Of a DNA stretch of 64,000 nucleotides, positions 32,581 through 44,802 are shown piece after piece. The notes beneath the pieces were generated by a model. That model had not been told where the DNA came from. It saw nothing but the letters and a program-made list of their open reading frames with translations, and did no database searches. Source of the stretch: Cephalopachus bancanus (taxonomy: Eukaryota; Chordata; Mammalia; Primates; Tarsiidae); contig JAPVLO010000044.1 in the NCBI GenBank assembly GCA_027257055.1, positions 62,001 to 126,000 on the forward strand, read 5' to 3'. Every line of letters starts with the position of its first letter. Positions within the stretch are counted from its first letter, which is position 1. Made by a program: the position numbers and the translations under genes.

Positions 32581-33736
32581 TTTAAATTTATTTACTTATG
32601 TATTTTTAGCTCCTTCCTTCCATTTTTATTATATCTAGTCTATCCTTTCAGGGAGGAAAGCAATTTGATTAATGCTTTTCCATTAAGATTTTAGGAATTT
32701 AATGTGTCAATTCTTGTCAGGGAAATTGAATTTTAAAAAAGAAGGAGCTGTGATGTCTGAATAAAGGAATGGCATGCTGATGGTAGGCATTTGGGGAGAA
32801 GAGGGGCTCATAGATTAAATCCTGTAAAAGAAAACATTCCTCATGTCTGGGTAAGGTTGGCTTTCCCGACTTTCAATCAAGAGGAAAGATAAAACTTTCC
32901 ACTTAAGGAGGACTGCCTCCTCCCCCACTACCATGTTAGGAAGATTTTTGCCTACATCTTGCTTTTTTTCAAGTGGGACAACTGAAATATCTTCTAGCTA
33001 TTTGTTCCAGTAGTTCAATATATATTCTTGGTTATATCAAATATTTGATATTTTAGGAAATCAGCCTTGTTAAATTAAAGTGGATAAGATGGCATTTTAA
33101 GGTCACCTTGGTATGATCAAACATGATGCTGACATTTACAATCCATTTCCATTGCTTCTCACATGTTTCCTTGTCAGTTAAATCCAGACTCTTCAAATTT
33201 AAAGGCGTTTCAAATCTAATAATGCAATTATAAATATTGTACCTGAATCACTAACTGCCCACTGATTTCCTTGCAAGCTGCAAAATCTTCATATGTCCTT
33301 TCTGTCATTTAAAAATTATTTTAAATAATTTTATTATAATGGTACCTGCATAGGTATAAACAAATATTTTTATACTCGTTAAATTAAATGTTAAGTATTT
33401 TACATATCAAATGTTTATATACTCCTTAAATTTATGACTTTTGTTCATATACAAACCCAAATTCATTTGCACATTAAAAAAAAATCTATGCGTTAAGACA
33501 TGTAATTAATAATGTTTTTTTTGAAGTGATAGAAAACACAGTTTTGCAGAAATCACATTTTCACATACAGAATGAATTTGGGCTACACTGCCATGGTCCA
33601 GTTTTTTTTCAGGTCCGGAATTCTTTCATTCCTGTGGGCTGAGCGAAGACTCAGTTCTCACGCAACATGTCTCCATTCTAACTACTGTGGAACTTTCACC
33701 TCACAGTTTACCATGAACTCATTGGCTTTCATGTTG
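32581..33736. other. No recognised feature (about 1.2 kb)
   Basis: AT-rich non-coding sequence up to the left target duplication of the TBP copy. No repeat that I can name. Confidence 0.35.
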
Positions 33737-35534
33737 AAAGCTGCTTCTTTTTTTCACTTTTATAAACTGCATTTATTGTACAGAGTACTCTGAAGAAAGA
33801 AAATATGTACAGCCATTTGTTTTCATTAATACATATCTATTCTGTCCCGCAATACTGGAAAGGCGGAATGTGACTGGCACAGAAGAATAAGCCCTAGGGG
33901 TTACAAATTAGAAAAAAAACACTTTTAAAAAAGATTTTTTCCTTTTCTAGTAGAAATATAAAAACTGTGGTTTATGGGGGAACAATTAAAAGTCCAATCA
34001 ATTGCAGAAGTGGCTTTAACACTTAAAGTTTTGTCCCTTAAACCAACCTGCCAACAACAGAGTTTAAAATCTACATATAAATAAATGGGCAGTGCTGCCC
34101 AAATAGCACAGAATGAGCAACTCACAGTCATGCTGCATGGTATTCTCAGTACACAAATAATGCCCCTTCATGGTACCCCACAGTGGGCAAGTATTCAGCG
34201 GTAGGCATGTAAGAGCATCACCTGGTGCTGCAGCCTGCAACTCAACATCCATCCTCTCCCAACATACCACATAAAGGTACCAAAACTCATCTGTTTACAA
34301 ACCACATGGGTGGGGGAGCAGGGGCACATAACAGCCATTACATTGTCTTCCTGAATCCCTTCAGAATAGGGTAGATGTTTTCAAATGCTTCATAAATTTC
34401 TGCTCTGACCTTAGCACCCGTTAATACAACTTTTCCAGAAACAAAAATAAGGAGAACGATTCTGGGTTTGGTCATTCTGTAGATTAAACCAGGAAATAAC
34501 TCCGGCTCATAACTGCTGAATTGCTGGTGGGTCAGCTCAAGGCCTTCTAGCCTTATAGGGAACTTCACGTCACAGTTCCCCATCATGCTCTGAATCTTGA
34601 AGTCCCAGAATTTGGCTGGAAAGCCCAACTTCTGCACAACTCGGGCATATTTCCTTTCTGCTAGTCTGGACAGTTCTTCACTCTTGGCTCCGTGCACACC
34701 ATTTTCCCAGAACTGAAAATCAGCGCTGCAGTTCGTGCCTCTCTTATTCTCATGATTACAGCAGCAAACCACTTGGGATTACATTTAGCATTTCGGGCAC
34801 GAAGTGCAATGGTCTTTAGGTCAAGTTTACAACCAAGATTCACTGTGGATACAATATTTTGCAGCTGTGGGACAATCCCAGAGCTCTCCGAGGCCGGTGT
34901 GGCGGGAGTGATGGGGGTCATGGGGGAGGGATACAGCGGAGTGGTGCCCGGCAAGCGTGCCGTCGTCGTCAGTCTGTGAATGGAAGAGCTGCGGAGCCTG
35001 GCCCGAGGCCCGTGTCGCCTGCTGGGACGTGGACTGAACGGCTGCCGCGGCTGCCACTGCCTGCTGCTGCTGTGGCTGCTGCTGTTGCCTTTGTTGCTCT
35101 TCCAAAAGAGACAGACTGTTGGTGTTTTGAATCGGCTGTGGAGTCAGGCCCCTGCCATAAGGCATCATCCGACTCAAGATAGGGATTCCAGGAGTCATGG
35201 CACCCTGAGGGGAGGCCAGGCCAGGCCCTGGGCATAAGGCGGCAGGGTGTTGTTCTGATCCGTGGTGCTCACTTTCTTCTCAGAAAATCAGAATCTCTTG
35301 GATTGGAACTCGTCTCAGCATTCAGTGCTTCCTAGAGCATCCCCAGCACGCTCTTCTCAGTCACTTCCTCAACGCCCTGGGTGATCTCCACACGCCAACA
35401 AACAGTGATGCTGGAGTCCCCGCAAAGACCACCACGGGCCCGCGGAAGCGAAGTTAAACTGCCGGCGGCCCGGGCGCCCGCCACGGCGACCCGGCCCGAC
35501 CCCGCGGAACTCCTGGCGCGCAAAAGCTTCTTTT
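33737..35534 (-). pseudogene. TBP: TBP processed pseudogene, near full length
   Basis: Intronless minus-strand copy of the TATA-box-binding protein mRNA. The CDS remnant spans 35263-34338. The start codon is ACG (35263-35261). The N-terminal domain keeps MTPGIPI, a [14 protein letters not shown] stretch and a short interrupted Gln run ([12 protein letters not shown]). The saddle core is recognisable ([55 protein letters not shown]) up to TAA at 34340-34338. A one-base insertion near 34960 and a one-base deletion near 34690 break the frame. The 5'UTR (to 35521) is GC-rich like an authentic first exon. The 3'UTR runs to an AATAAA at 33777-33772 and a short A tail (33754-33748). Flanks AAAGCTGCTTCTTTT (33737-33751) and AAAGCTTCTTTT (35523-35534) are a probable target duplication; the latter continues AAGG, giving an L1-endonuclease-like TTTT/AA site. 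Missense changes are scattered through the core. Not expected to make TBP. Confidence 0.96.
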
Positions 35535-35720
35535 AAGGATGAAGTCTGCCTTTAGTCTTTCTTTGACAGATCACTGTTAACATAGTGCCCAAACATCAAC
35601 TTAGGCACAGAAATTGTTTGGGGGAGAATTAGGCCAACGGCGGCTATCCAGGTGATTTAGATGTAAAATGCTTAATATTTACAAATGCTTATAAGACACA
35701 ACTTAAAATGTATATATAAA

Positions 35721-35722
<2 letters not shown>

Positions 35723-35781
<59 letters not shown>
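35723..35781. repeat. (CA)n microsatellite
   Basis: About 29 uninterrupted CA units, 190 bp from the 5' end of the TBP copy. Confidence 0.98.
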
Positions 35782-35785
<4 letters not shown>

Positions 35786-36805
35786 CTCCTTCAGGAATCC
35801 ATAGCTCCTTATTTAATAAATATACTCATCTATAGAATGTGAATTAAATAAAATGTAATGATACAGCTCTTGATAGGATATACAGTGAGAAAAATATAGG
35901 AATGGTCACTATTTTAGAAAAGTAAAAATCTTCCAGATGAACTATTGGAACGGCTTTAAAAATAATTTAATCACTAAATAATTTTTTTGTGGCAAAATAT
36001 GCATAACATAAAATGTATTGTTTTAATCATTTTAGTATACAGTTCTGTGGCATTAAGTACAATCACATGTTGTGCAATCATTATCACCATCCATCTCCAG
36101 AGTTCTTTTTATCTACTGAAACTCTCTACCCATTAAAGAATAACTCTTTATTCCCCCTTTTCCCAGTATCCCCCATTCCACTTTCTATTTCTATGAATTT
36201 AACTACCCTAGGAATCTCATATAAGTAGAAATATTTGTCCTTTTTTGACTAGTTTATTTCATTTAGCATAATGTCTTCAAGGTTCATGTTGTAGCATGTC
36301 AGAATTTTCTTCCTTTTTAAGGTTAATGTTTCATTGTACGTATAAACCACATTTTGTTTATCCATTCATCTGTCAGTGAATACTTGGATTGCTTTTGCCT
36401 TTTGGCTGTACAGTAGTGAATAATGCTGCTATGAATATGAGTGTACAAATATTTGTTCACATTCTTGTTTTAATTCTCTTGAGTATTTATCTAGAAGTGG
36501 GATTGCTATAGCATATAGTAATTTAATGCTTAATCTTTCAAGGAACCACCATACTGTCTTTCACATACGCTCCACAGACAATGCACAAAGGTTTCTTTTT
36601 CTCCACATCCTTGCCAACACTAATTTTCTGTTAAAAAATTATTTCTTGATAATAGCCATCTTGATGGGTATGAGATGATATCTTGCTGTGGTTTAATTTG
36701 CGTTTTCCTTACAACTAGAGATGCTGAGCATCTTTTCATGTGCTTGTTGGCCATTTATATATCTTCTTTGGAGAAACATCTATTCAAATCCTTTGTACAT
36801 TTTTC

Positions 36806-37096
36806 TTTCTTTTTTTTTTTTTTGAGTTGGAGTCTCACTCTATCACCCAGACTGGAGTGCAGTGGCCGCTCTCGGCCACCGCAGCCTCAACCTGCTGGGC
36901 TCCAGCGATCCTTCTGCCTCAGCCTTCCAAGCAGCTGGAACTACAGGCATGCGCTACCATGCCCGGCTGATTTTTTGATTTATTGTAGAGATGAGGTATC
37001 ACTGCCCAGGCGGATCTCGAACCCGCGGGCTCAGGCAATCCACTCACCTCAGCCTCCCAAAGGCGCGGGATCACAGGCTGAGCCACCGAGCCCGGC
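36806..37096 (-). mobile_element. Alu (young tarsier-like subfamily)
   Basis: Young marks GGCCGCTCTCGGCCACCGC, CACTGCCCAGGCGG and AAAGGCGCGGGATCACAGG. Perfect 13-bp target duplication TTGTACATTTTTC at 36793-36805 and 37097-37109. Confidence 0.95.
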
Positions 37097-37720
37097 TTGT
37101 ACATTTTTCAATTGAGTTTTGTTGTTGTTGTTGTTGAGTTGTAGGCGTTCTTACGTATTCTGAATGTCAATCCCTTATCAGATATGTGATTTACAAATAT
37201 TTTCTATCATTCTGTGGGTTGCCTTTGCAGTCTGTTGACAGTGCCCTTTTATATACAAAGTTTTACATTTCAGTGAAGTAAATGTAAATTTCTTTTGCTC
37301 CCTGTAGCTTTGGTGTCATAGTCAATACAGCCTTGTTCAATCCAAAGTGATAAAACTTTTTTTCTGTTTTCTTTTAATAGTTTTACAGTTTTAGCTTTTA
37401 CATTTAGATCTTTGATCCATTTTGAGTTAACTTTTGTATATGGTAAAGTCAGGGTCTAATTTCACTTTTTTTTTGGGCATGTGGGCATTTAGTTTTCCCA
37501 ATACCATTTGCTGAAGAGACTATTCTTTCCCCATTGAATGGTCTTAGCACTTTTGTCAAAGATTATTTGACTACACGTGAGACGTTATTTCTTGGCTTTT
37601 TATTCTCTTCCATTGGTCTATATATCTGTTTTTATGCAAGTACCACACTGTTTTGGTTACTATGGCTTTATAGTAAGTTTTGAAATCAGGAAATGTGAGA
37701 TCTTCGATTTTTGTTCTTTT

Positions 37721-38005
37721 TTTTTTTTGGGTTGGAGTCTCACTCTGTGGCCCACCCTGGAGTGCCGTGGCATGCTCCTGGCCACCGCAGCCTCGACCTG
37801 CCGGGCTCTGGGAATCCTTCCACCTCAGCCTTCCAAGTAGCTGGAACTACAGGCACGCACTACCACGCCTGGCTAGTTTTTGATTTATTGTAGAGATGAG
37901 GTCTTGCCAAGTAGCCTGGGCAGGTCTCGAACCCGTGGGCTCACGCAATCCACTCACCTCGGCCTCCCAAAGTGCTGGGATTACAGGCTGAGCCACCAAG
38001 CCTAG
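37721..38005 (-). mobile_element. Alu (tarsier-like, older subfamily)
   Basis: Reverse dimer with AAAGTGCTGGGATTACAGG and GCCAAGTAGCCTGGGC. Target duplication TTGTTCTTTT at 37711-37720 and 38006-38015. Confidence 0.93.
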
Positions 38006-38487
38006 TTGTTCTTTTCTTAAAGATTATTTTGACTATTTGGGGCCCCTTGAGATTCTGTATGGAACTTTAGGATGAAGTTTTCAATTACTGCAAACAACAA
38101 AGAAATAAAAATAAAATTGAACACGAAAAAGTGGTCAGTGGATTTTGATAAGGATTGCACTGAATCTGTCGATTGTATTGGGTAGTATATCAATGTCTTA
38201 ACAATATTAAGTTTTTCAATTCATGAACACGAGCGTCTTTCAATTTATTTGTGCCTTCTTTAATTTCTTTCAGCAATGTTTGGTTGTCTTCACTGTACAA
38301 GCTTTTTTTGTCTCCTTGGCTAAGTTACTTAATTGGTATTTTATACTTTTCACTGCTATTGTAAATATAATTGTTTTATTAACTTCCTTCTCGGATTGCT
38401 CATTGTTGGTGTCCAGAAACAACTGATTTTTGCATGTTGGTTTTGGATTCTGCAAATTTGCTGAATTTTTAAAAAAGTAATGTTATT

Positions 38488-38612
38488 TTTTAACTTTTTT
38501 TAGTGATGGGGTTTTACTCTGCCACCTTGGCTGGAGGGCTGTGGTGCAGTCATAGCTCACTGTAGCTTCAAACTCCGGGGCTCAGTTTATCCTTCCACCT
38601 TAGCATTGCTTT
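38488..38612 (-). mobile_element. Old Alu monomer fragment
   Basis: TTTTAGTGATGGGGTTTTACTCTGCC, CTGGAGGGCTGTGGTGCAG, CATAGCTCACTGTAGC, AACTCCGGGGCTCAG: a single old Alu arm within the L1. Confidence 0.7.
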
Positions 38613-39788
38613 TGCTGCATCCCGTAAGTTTTGCTATGTTGTGTTTTCTTTTTCATTCATCTTGAGGTATTTTCTAATTTCTCTTTTTATTTTTTATTTG
38701 ACCCACTGTTTGTTTAAGAGTATATCGCTTAATTTCCACATGTTTGCGACATTTTCAGTTTTCATTTTGCTGTTGATTTCTAGTTTCATTTTGTTGTGAT
38801 CAGAAACAATACTTTGTAAAATTTTAATCTTTTAAAATTTATTATGGATTATATTGCAACCTAATATATGGTGTATTCTGGAGAATGATCCATGTACACT
38901 TGAGAAAAATGTGTAGTCTGCTATTGTTGGATGGAATGTTCTGTATATGTCTATGAGGTACACTTAGTCAAGAATGTTGTTCAAGTTTTTAATTTTCTTA
39001 TTGATCTTCTGTCTGGTTGTTCTATTCAGTTATGAAAGTGAGATATTAAAGTATTTTACTATTATTGTAGAACTGTCTATGTCTCCTTTCAATTCTGTCA
39101 AGATTTCCTTTGTAAATTTTAAAGCACTGATGTTTAGTGCATATATGTTTATAATTGTTATATTTCCAGTGGATTGACCATTTTGTCATTACATAATGTT
39201 CTTATTTGTCTACTGTAACAGTTCTTGATTTAAAGTATATTTTGTCTGATATTAGTATAGCCACTCTTGCTGTCTTTAGATTACTATTTTCATGAAATAT
39301 CTTTGTTCATCTTTTCACTTTCAACCTATGTGTGTCCTTGGATCTAAAGTGCATCTCTTGTAGACAGTGTATAGTTGGATTTTATTCTCCTCACTCCATT
39401 CTGCCAATTTATGTTTATTGATTGGGAAGCTAAATTCATGTACATATCAAGTAATTGCTGCTGGGAAAGCACTTACTTTTGCCATTTTCTATTTGTTTTC
39501 TGTATGTCTTATAGCATTTTTTGTCTTTTTTCCCTCTGCTACTACTTTCATTTCTTTTTAGTTGATTTTTTGGTAATGACACATTTTCATTCCCTTCATA
39601 TTTCCTGTTGTGCATACACTATAGATATTTTCTTGGTGTTTGCTATGGGGATTATATGTAACATTCTAATGTTTTGATGATCTACTGTATATTGCTAATA
39701 CTCATTTAACTTAAGTCACATACAAATACTCTATTCCTTTATAACTCCACTCCCCCTTTATGTTATTGATGTCACAAATTATATCTTT

Positions 39789-40066
39789 TTTTTTTTTGAG
39801 TTGGTGTCTCACTCTATCGCCCAGGCTGGAGTGCAGTGGCACACTCTTGGCCTCGACCTGCTGGGCTCTGGCAATCCTTCTGCCTCAGCCTTCCAAGTAG
39901 CCGGAACTACAGGTGCGTGCTACCACGCCCTGCTAATTTTTGATTTATTGTAGAGACGAGGTTTTGCCACGTTGCCTGGGTGGGTCTCCAACCTATGGTC
40001 TCAGGCAATCCACTCGCCTCAGCCTCCCAAAGTGCGGGGATTACAGGCAGAGCCACTGAGCCTGGT
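39789..40066 (-). mobile_element. Alu (tarsier-like)
   Basis: Reverse dimer lacking a few bases of the right arm (CACACTCTTGGCCTCGACC). Target duplication CACAAATTATATCTTT (39773-39788) and CACAAATTACATCTTT (40067-40082), one mismatch. Confidence 0.93.
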
Positions 40067-40239
40067 CACAAATTACATCTTTAAAAACTGTGTACCCATT
40101 AACATAGACTTGTAGTTATTTTTATGCATTTGCCTTTTTTTAATGCTCCTTCCACACAATAACAACAAGTTTTTCAACAATGTTTCTCAAAAACCAATTG
40201 TCTGTAGCTCTAGCCTCAATTTAAGAGGTTTTATGAAAA

Positions 40240-40405
40240 GAAAAATAGCTGGTTGTGGTGGTTTATGCCTGCAATCCCAGAACTTTGGGAGGTTGAAGCC
40301 AGAGAATTGCTTGAGCCCAGGAGTTTGAGACTCCGGTAAGCTGTGATCACACTGTGGCATTCAAGCCTGGGTGACAAAACAAGACACCATCTCCAAAAAA
40401 AAATC
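40240..40405 (+). mobile_element. Internally deleted old Alu
   Basis: GCTGGTTGTGGTGGTTTATGCC, GAGCCCAGGAGTTTGAGAC, then directly TAAGCTGTGATCACACTG and AAGCCTGGGTGACAAAAC. The left-arm end and right-arm start are fused, so the middle of the dimer is missing. Confidence 0.75.
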
Positions 40406-40737
40406 CACAACTGCAATAAATGCCACATCCAAGGCTACATTATGCAAAAGTGGTCTCTAAAGGAAGAAAGGAAGATGACTCTTTTTGTTAACATTGTACT
40501 GAAGTCAGCACAATAGGAAAGGAAATAAAGTTTTTAAATATAAGGAACAAGAGAATGCAACGATGAGCCACACACTGGGAGAAAATATTTGCAAAAGACA
40601 TATCTGATTTTTAAAAAGTTATCCACAATATGCAAAGAATTCTTGGTGCTTTTGTTTCTTCTGGATTTGGGAAATCTGTAACCCTCAGTGTGATTAGGAT
40701 AGCCACTGGCAAATCTGGTTCATAAAGAACTGAAATC

Positions 40738-41092
40738 TGGTTGGGAGCAGTGGCTCACCTGTAATTCCAGCACTTTGGGAGGCAGAGGCAAGAGAACTGC
40801 CTGAGCCCAGGAGGTTAGAAACCAGCCTGGGGCAACTTGGTGAGACTTTGTCTCTACAATAAATAAAAAAAAATAGCCAGGCATGGTAGTGTGCGCCTGT
40901 AGTTCCAGCTGCTTGGAAGGTTGAAGCAGAAGGATTGCCTGAGCTTAGCAGGTCAAGGCTGCAGTAGCAGTGATCATGTTGCTGCACTTCAGCCTGAGAA
41001 ACAGAGTGAGACTGACTTAAAACAAAACAAAACAAAACAAAACAAAACAAAAAACAACCAAAAACATACCAAAACAAAACAAAACAAAAACC
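40738..41092 (+). mobile_element. Alu with (AAAAC)n tail
   Basis: Complete dimer (GGTTGGGAGCAGTGGCTCACC; CTCTACAATAAATAAAAAAAA) with an A tail turned into about 70 bases of AAAAC repeats (41021-41092). Flanked by ACTGAAATCTG before and CCTGAAATTCT after, a possible degraded target duplication. Confidence 0.92.
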
Positions 41093-41095
41093 CTG

Positions 41096-41794
41096 AAATT
41101 CTATTTACGAAAAGCACAACTGTGTTTCTGAGAAGTTGGGTCTACTTGGGAAAAAGCCTGTCTTCTTGTTCTGCAAAGGAAAGTCAAGGTGTTTACATGA
41201 AAATGATACTGATGTTTATTTATTGAGCTAGAAAGACCTTAATGATACTTTAAGTGAACAAAAGCATATTACAACTGCATGCATAGTATTATTTCATTTT
41301 TAAGAATATTTTATTCAACAATGTTTATATATTCATCAAAAATTTAACAAAAATTTTATAGGAGTTATCTCTGTATGGTAAATATTGACAAATATTATTT
41401 TTGTTTTATGTTTTCCTATAATAAACAAACACATCATGTTTTAAAAGATAATTTTCAAAAATAGGTAAATCATAACTTTCATATATATAAAAAAAGAACC
41501 TGTTGAAGAGTTTGTTTTACTCATACTAAGAGAAGTAGAATGATGTTATAATCAAAGAAAAAGTAAAAAAAAAGCATAAATTTATGTCGAGAACAGAAAA
41601 ATCGAAAAGAGGAGAAAATGGAGGAAAAATTGATCTTTTCCACAAGGAAAGAAGAAAATAAATCAATTAGCACAGAATTTAGACGTCTTACAGAATTGTA
41701 AAATAGCACTAACACAAAGAAAGGTTAAAATTATACAATGGCATAATATTTTTATATGCATAATAAATTATTTTAAAGGAAACAGACATAAAAA
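41096..41794. other. AT-rich, no recognised feature
   Basis: About 0.7 kb of low-GC sequence without gene or named repeat. Confidence 0.35.
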
Positions 41795-42345
41795 TAGGGC
41801 CTTTGGGGCAGCCTCAGATCCATGTTTCAGTTCTACCACAGTCTAGTGTGCAAGTTATTTAATTTCTCTTTGTTGCTGTCTCAGTTTCCTGATCTGTAAA
41901 ATAGAATAATCCTTACCACACAATGTAGCTGGGCTCGGTGGCTCAGCCTATAATCCCGCGCCTTTGGGAGGCTGAGGTGAGTGGATTGCCTGAGCCTGCG
42001 GGTTCGAGACCCACCTGGGCAGTGAGACCTCATCTCTACAATAAATCAAAAAATCAGCTGGGCATGGTAGTGCATGCCTATAATTCCGGCTACTTGAAAG
42101 GCTGAGGCGGAAGAATTGCTGAAGCCCAGCAGGCGAGGTTGTGGTGGCCAGGAGCGGCCACTGCACTACAGTCTGGGCGACCGAGTGAGACTCCAACTCA
42201 AAAAAAGAGAAGTCAATGTAAAACTTACTAGCCTGGCACAGTGTGAGGACTCAATACGCTGATGGTATAATTCAGTGTAGTACAATGCCTGGCACATAAT
42301 GAGTGCTCCATCAAAACTGAATGGATGAAAGAAGGAATGAAAAGA
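41795..42345 (+). mobile_element. MIR SINE, split by a young Alu
   Basis: 5' half 41795-41930: AGTTCTACCACAG, GCAAGTTATTTAATTTCTC, GTCTCAGTTTCCTGATCTG. 3' half from about 42218: GCCTGGCACAGTGTGAGGACTC, followed by AATGCCTGGCACATAATGAGTG, which looks like a second MIR end. Confidence 0.8.
41931..42206 (+). mobile_element. Alu (young tarsier-like subfamily)
   Basis: CCCGCGCCTTTGGG, GGGCAGTGAGACC (deleted linker) and GGAGCGGCCACTGCAC, with a short A tail. Flanks CACAATGTA (before) and GTCAATGTA (after) may be the target duplication. Confidence 0.93.
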
Positions 42346-42768
42346 TGAATTTCAGTTAGTGTTCCCAGGTCAGTGCTGCAGGTCTTCGGTGTACCTGATG
42401 GTATGGTGTTGCTCTCACCAGGGCTTAGGTCCCAGGCTGCACCACAGCCTCTCAGGAGACATGGGCCTTAGAGCTCTGGCCTAGACTGCTTTCCTGTGAT
42501 GAAGAACAGAACTCCTATATGAACTCTTCCTGGGAAGCTCTGCTAATTTTCAACAGCTAGACAATGTTCCTTACTAACATCTGTATGTCAGCAAAGATAT
42601 TAGATCACTTTACAGTAGTGGCAGGAGCTCAGCTCTAAACTCTATATAGAAAAAGCACCTAGATCTCATTCTTTCAATGGCTTTGAGACAACCAGAAGTG
42701 CCTACACTTGAGTTGACCTCTAGATAAAATGTTCCTGCCCATTAGGATGTATTGCTGAGCATTGAAAT
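42346..42768. other. No recognised feature
   Basis: Non-coding spacer before the decayed coding-like tract. Confidence 0.3.
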
Positions 42769-43540
42769 ATGATGGTGCCCTTGAGATCCTTCATTAGACA
42801 TGGGCAGCATCCCCTGAAGCCAGTGATTCTAGAGGGCAAGCATCAGCAACTCACCAAGGTAGAGAAAGGAGAGGCCAGTGTATTCTCCCCTCATGTAACC
42901 CTATCATTGACTGTTGACAGTATGGACAAAACCTTGCTGGTGAAGGCTAAAGCTGCCCATAATTCTGTGATCAAAAAATAGACCCAAGAGAGCATTCAGC
43001 ATTTTGAGCAATAAGCAGGATTGAGAGATGCTGGTTACATATCCTACAAGGGCCTTATCATTGAGAGTGATATCTTTGAGTGACCGGCACTCCACAAACT
43101 AAAGCTACAAACTGAAGAGATAACAAAAGAAGAGAAGCAGACAGCATCAGCCCAGTCCACCCAAAACAGCACTCACCACTCTCCCCTCAAACAGAAGCCC
43201 AGAGGCTGGTTTACTTCTAATTCTTTCACATCCTTACTTTGCTCAAATCCTAGCTCCATGAATTCTGAAAGTGGGAATGACAGAAACTCATCAGAAAAAT
43301 AGAGCCTCTTTGGACCAAGATCCCCCTGAAGTATGATTCAAAAGGTTTTACCAATCAGAGTTACAGAGAAACATAGAAGTTCTCTCCAACAGAACTGATT
43401 CATGTTCAGGCCACCTGAATGACTGAAGATTGAGAATCCTTCAAGACATCTAAGATGGAAATGCTAGTGAAGAAACAACCACCAAGGCCCCGTGATCTCA
43501 AACCCTATGACTTGAATATGTTCACACCCACTGACTTCTA
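42769..43540 (+). pseudogene. Decayed coding-like tract, origin unidentified
   Basis: One plus-strand frame stays readable from ATG at 42769 for about 180 codons, broken only by isolated stops (TAG 42979, TAA and TGA further on, then more). That is what point decay of a real reading frame gives. It translates to a hydrophilic, Ser/Lys/Glu-rich protein (PLKPVILEGKHQQLTKVEKG; LLVKAKAAHNSVIKK). A short continuation in another frame near 43456-43540 encodes PPRPRDLKPYDLNMFTP before a stop. No intron-like interruptions were seen, so a processed pseudogene is likely, but no clear A tail or target duplication was found. I do not recognise the parent gene. Confidence 0.45.
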
Positions 43541-43637
43541 GAGCTCTTTCTATTCTAGGGATTCTGGATAGGGGGTATCTTGCACTCCACTCCATTTTTA
43601 TTCTGGAACTCATATAGAAATGTCTATTTTAGGTTTT

Positions 43638-43943
43638 TCTTTTTCTTCTTCTTTTTTTTTTTTCTAAGTCAGGGCTTCCCTCTGTCAGCCAGGCTACAGT
43701 GGTGTAGTATGATCACAGCTCACCACAGCTTTGTCTTCCTGGGTTCAGGCAATCCTTTCCACCTCAGCCTCCCAAGTAGCTGAAGTTACAGGTACCTGCC
43801 AACATTCCTAGCTTTTGTTTCTTTTTTTTTTAGAGACAAGGTCTCATTATGCTGCCTAGGCTCAAACTCCTGGGCTCAAGCAATCCTCCCACTTTGACCT
43901 CCCAAAGTGCTGGGATTAAGGCATGAGCCACTGTGCCTGGCTG
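43638..43943 (-). mobile_element. AluJ-like element
   Basis: Old reverse dimer: TAAGTCAGGGCTTCCCTCTG, ATGATCACAGCTCACC, TAGAGACAAGGTCTCATTATG, GCATGAGCCACTGTGCCTGGC. Confidence 0.87.
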
Positions 43944-44334
43944 TGTTTACTGTAGGTTTTTGGAAGATGTCTCTTATGGTTTAAAGACATTTTCTTTGCT
44001 AAAAGTTTTTTTTCCTTCAGCATTTATTGAGATTATCATAGATTTTGGTCTGTTAATGTGATGCATCATGCTATACATTAAAAAAAAATGTTAAACCAAC
44101 CTTGCATTCCTGGGATATGCCTTCTATGGTCATAATATTAAATATTCTATGCATTTCTGATTTGGTTTGTTAGTATTTTATTTAGGGTTTTTGTACTTTT
44201 ATATGTGCATTTCATCTATAATTTTCTTTTCTTGTACTCCTTGTCTGGTTTTCATGTCAGAGTTATACTAGTCTCATGAAATGAATTAAAATGCTTTCTT
44301 CTTTTTAATTGCTAGTTGTTTATAGCAATTAAAC

Positions 44335-44465
44335 CAAATCTCTTTTGCTTTAGTTTCCTCATTTGGAAATGAAAATACCAACCTCATAGGAATATTTTGA
44401 GGATTAAAACAGGTAAAATAAGTAAAGCAATTAGAATAGTGCATATAACATAGCAACCAACCTTT
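44335..44465 (+). mobile_element. MIR SINE fragment
   Basis: TTTGCTTTAGTTTCCTCATTTGG, AAAATACCAACCTCATAGG, GAGGATTAAAACAGG and AGAATAGTGCATATAACATAGC match the 3' half of MIR. Confidence 0.75.
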
Positions 44466-44802
44466 TAGTTTAAACTATTATTACTATTAGTCTAGTTTTC
44501 GTATAAGATTTCTGAAAATTGGGTAACATTCACCTATAAAGCCATCTAACATTTTTTGTGTGTGGGTACATTTTAAATACTTATTCAATTTACTTCATGT
44601 CTACTAAGTTTAATTTTTTTCTTCTTGAATTGCTTTTGGCAAGTTATACTTTCTAGATATTTGTCTATTTCATTTAAATTTTCAAATTTATTGGTCTAAT
44701 GTTTATAGTATGCTATTGTTAATATCTTCTTTCTATCATTCCTAATATCTTTTAGAGTATTGGATGCTTAGTTCATTAAATTATATATATATAATTGCTT
44801 TA

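Larger units (their letters stand above)
35970..40135 (-). mobile_element. Old L1 (L1M-type), about 3.2 kb of LINE split by insertions
   Basis: From the 3'UTR (GTGGCAAAATATGCATAACATAA) through the ORF2 end (CCATTCATCTGTCAG, AGAAGTGGGATTGC) to the RT and upstream region (TGATCTTCTGTCTGG, CTCTTGTAGACAGTGTATAG) in reverse order. Frames are short and full of stops. Interrupted by three tarsier-like Alus and one old Alu monomer. Confidence 0.85.

Noticed and set aside
34338..35263. Functional TBP gene
   Set aside because: No introns, start codon changed to ACG, two frameshifts, A tail and target duplications: a processed pseudogene.
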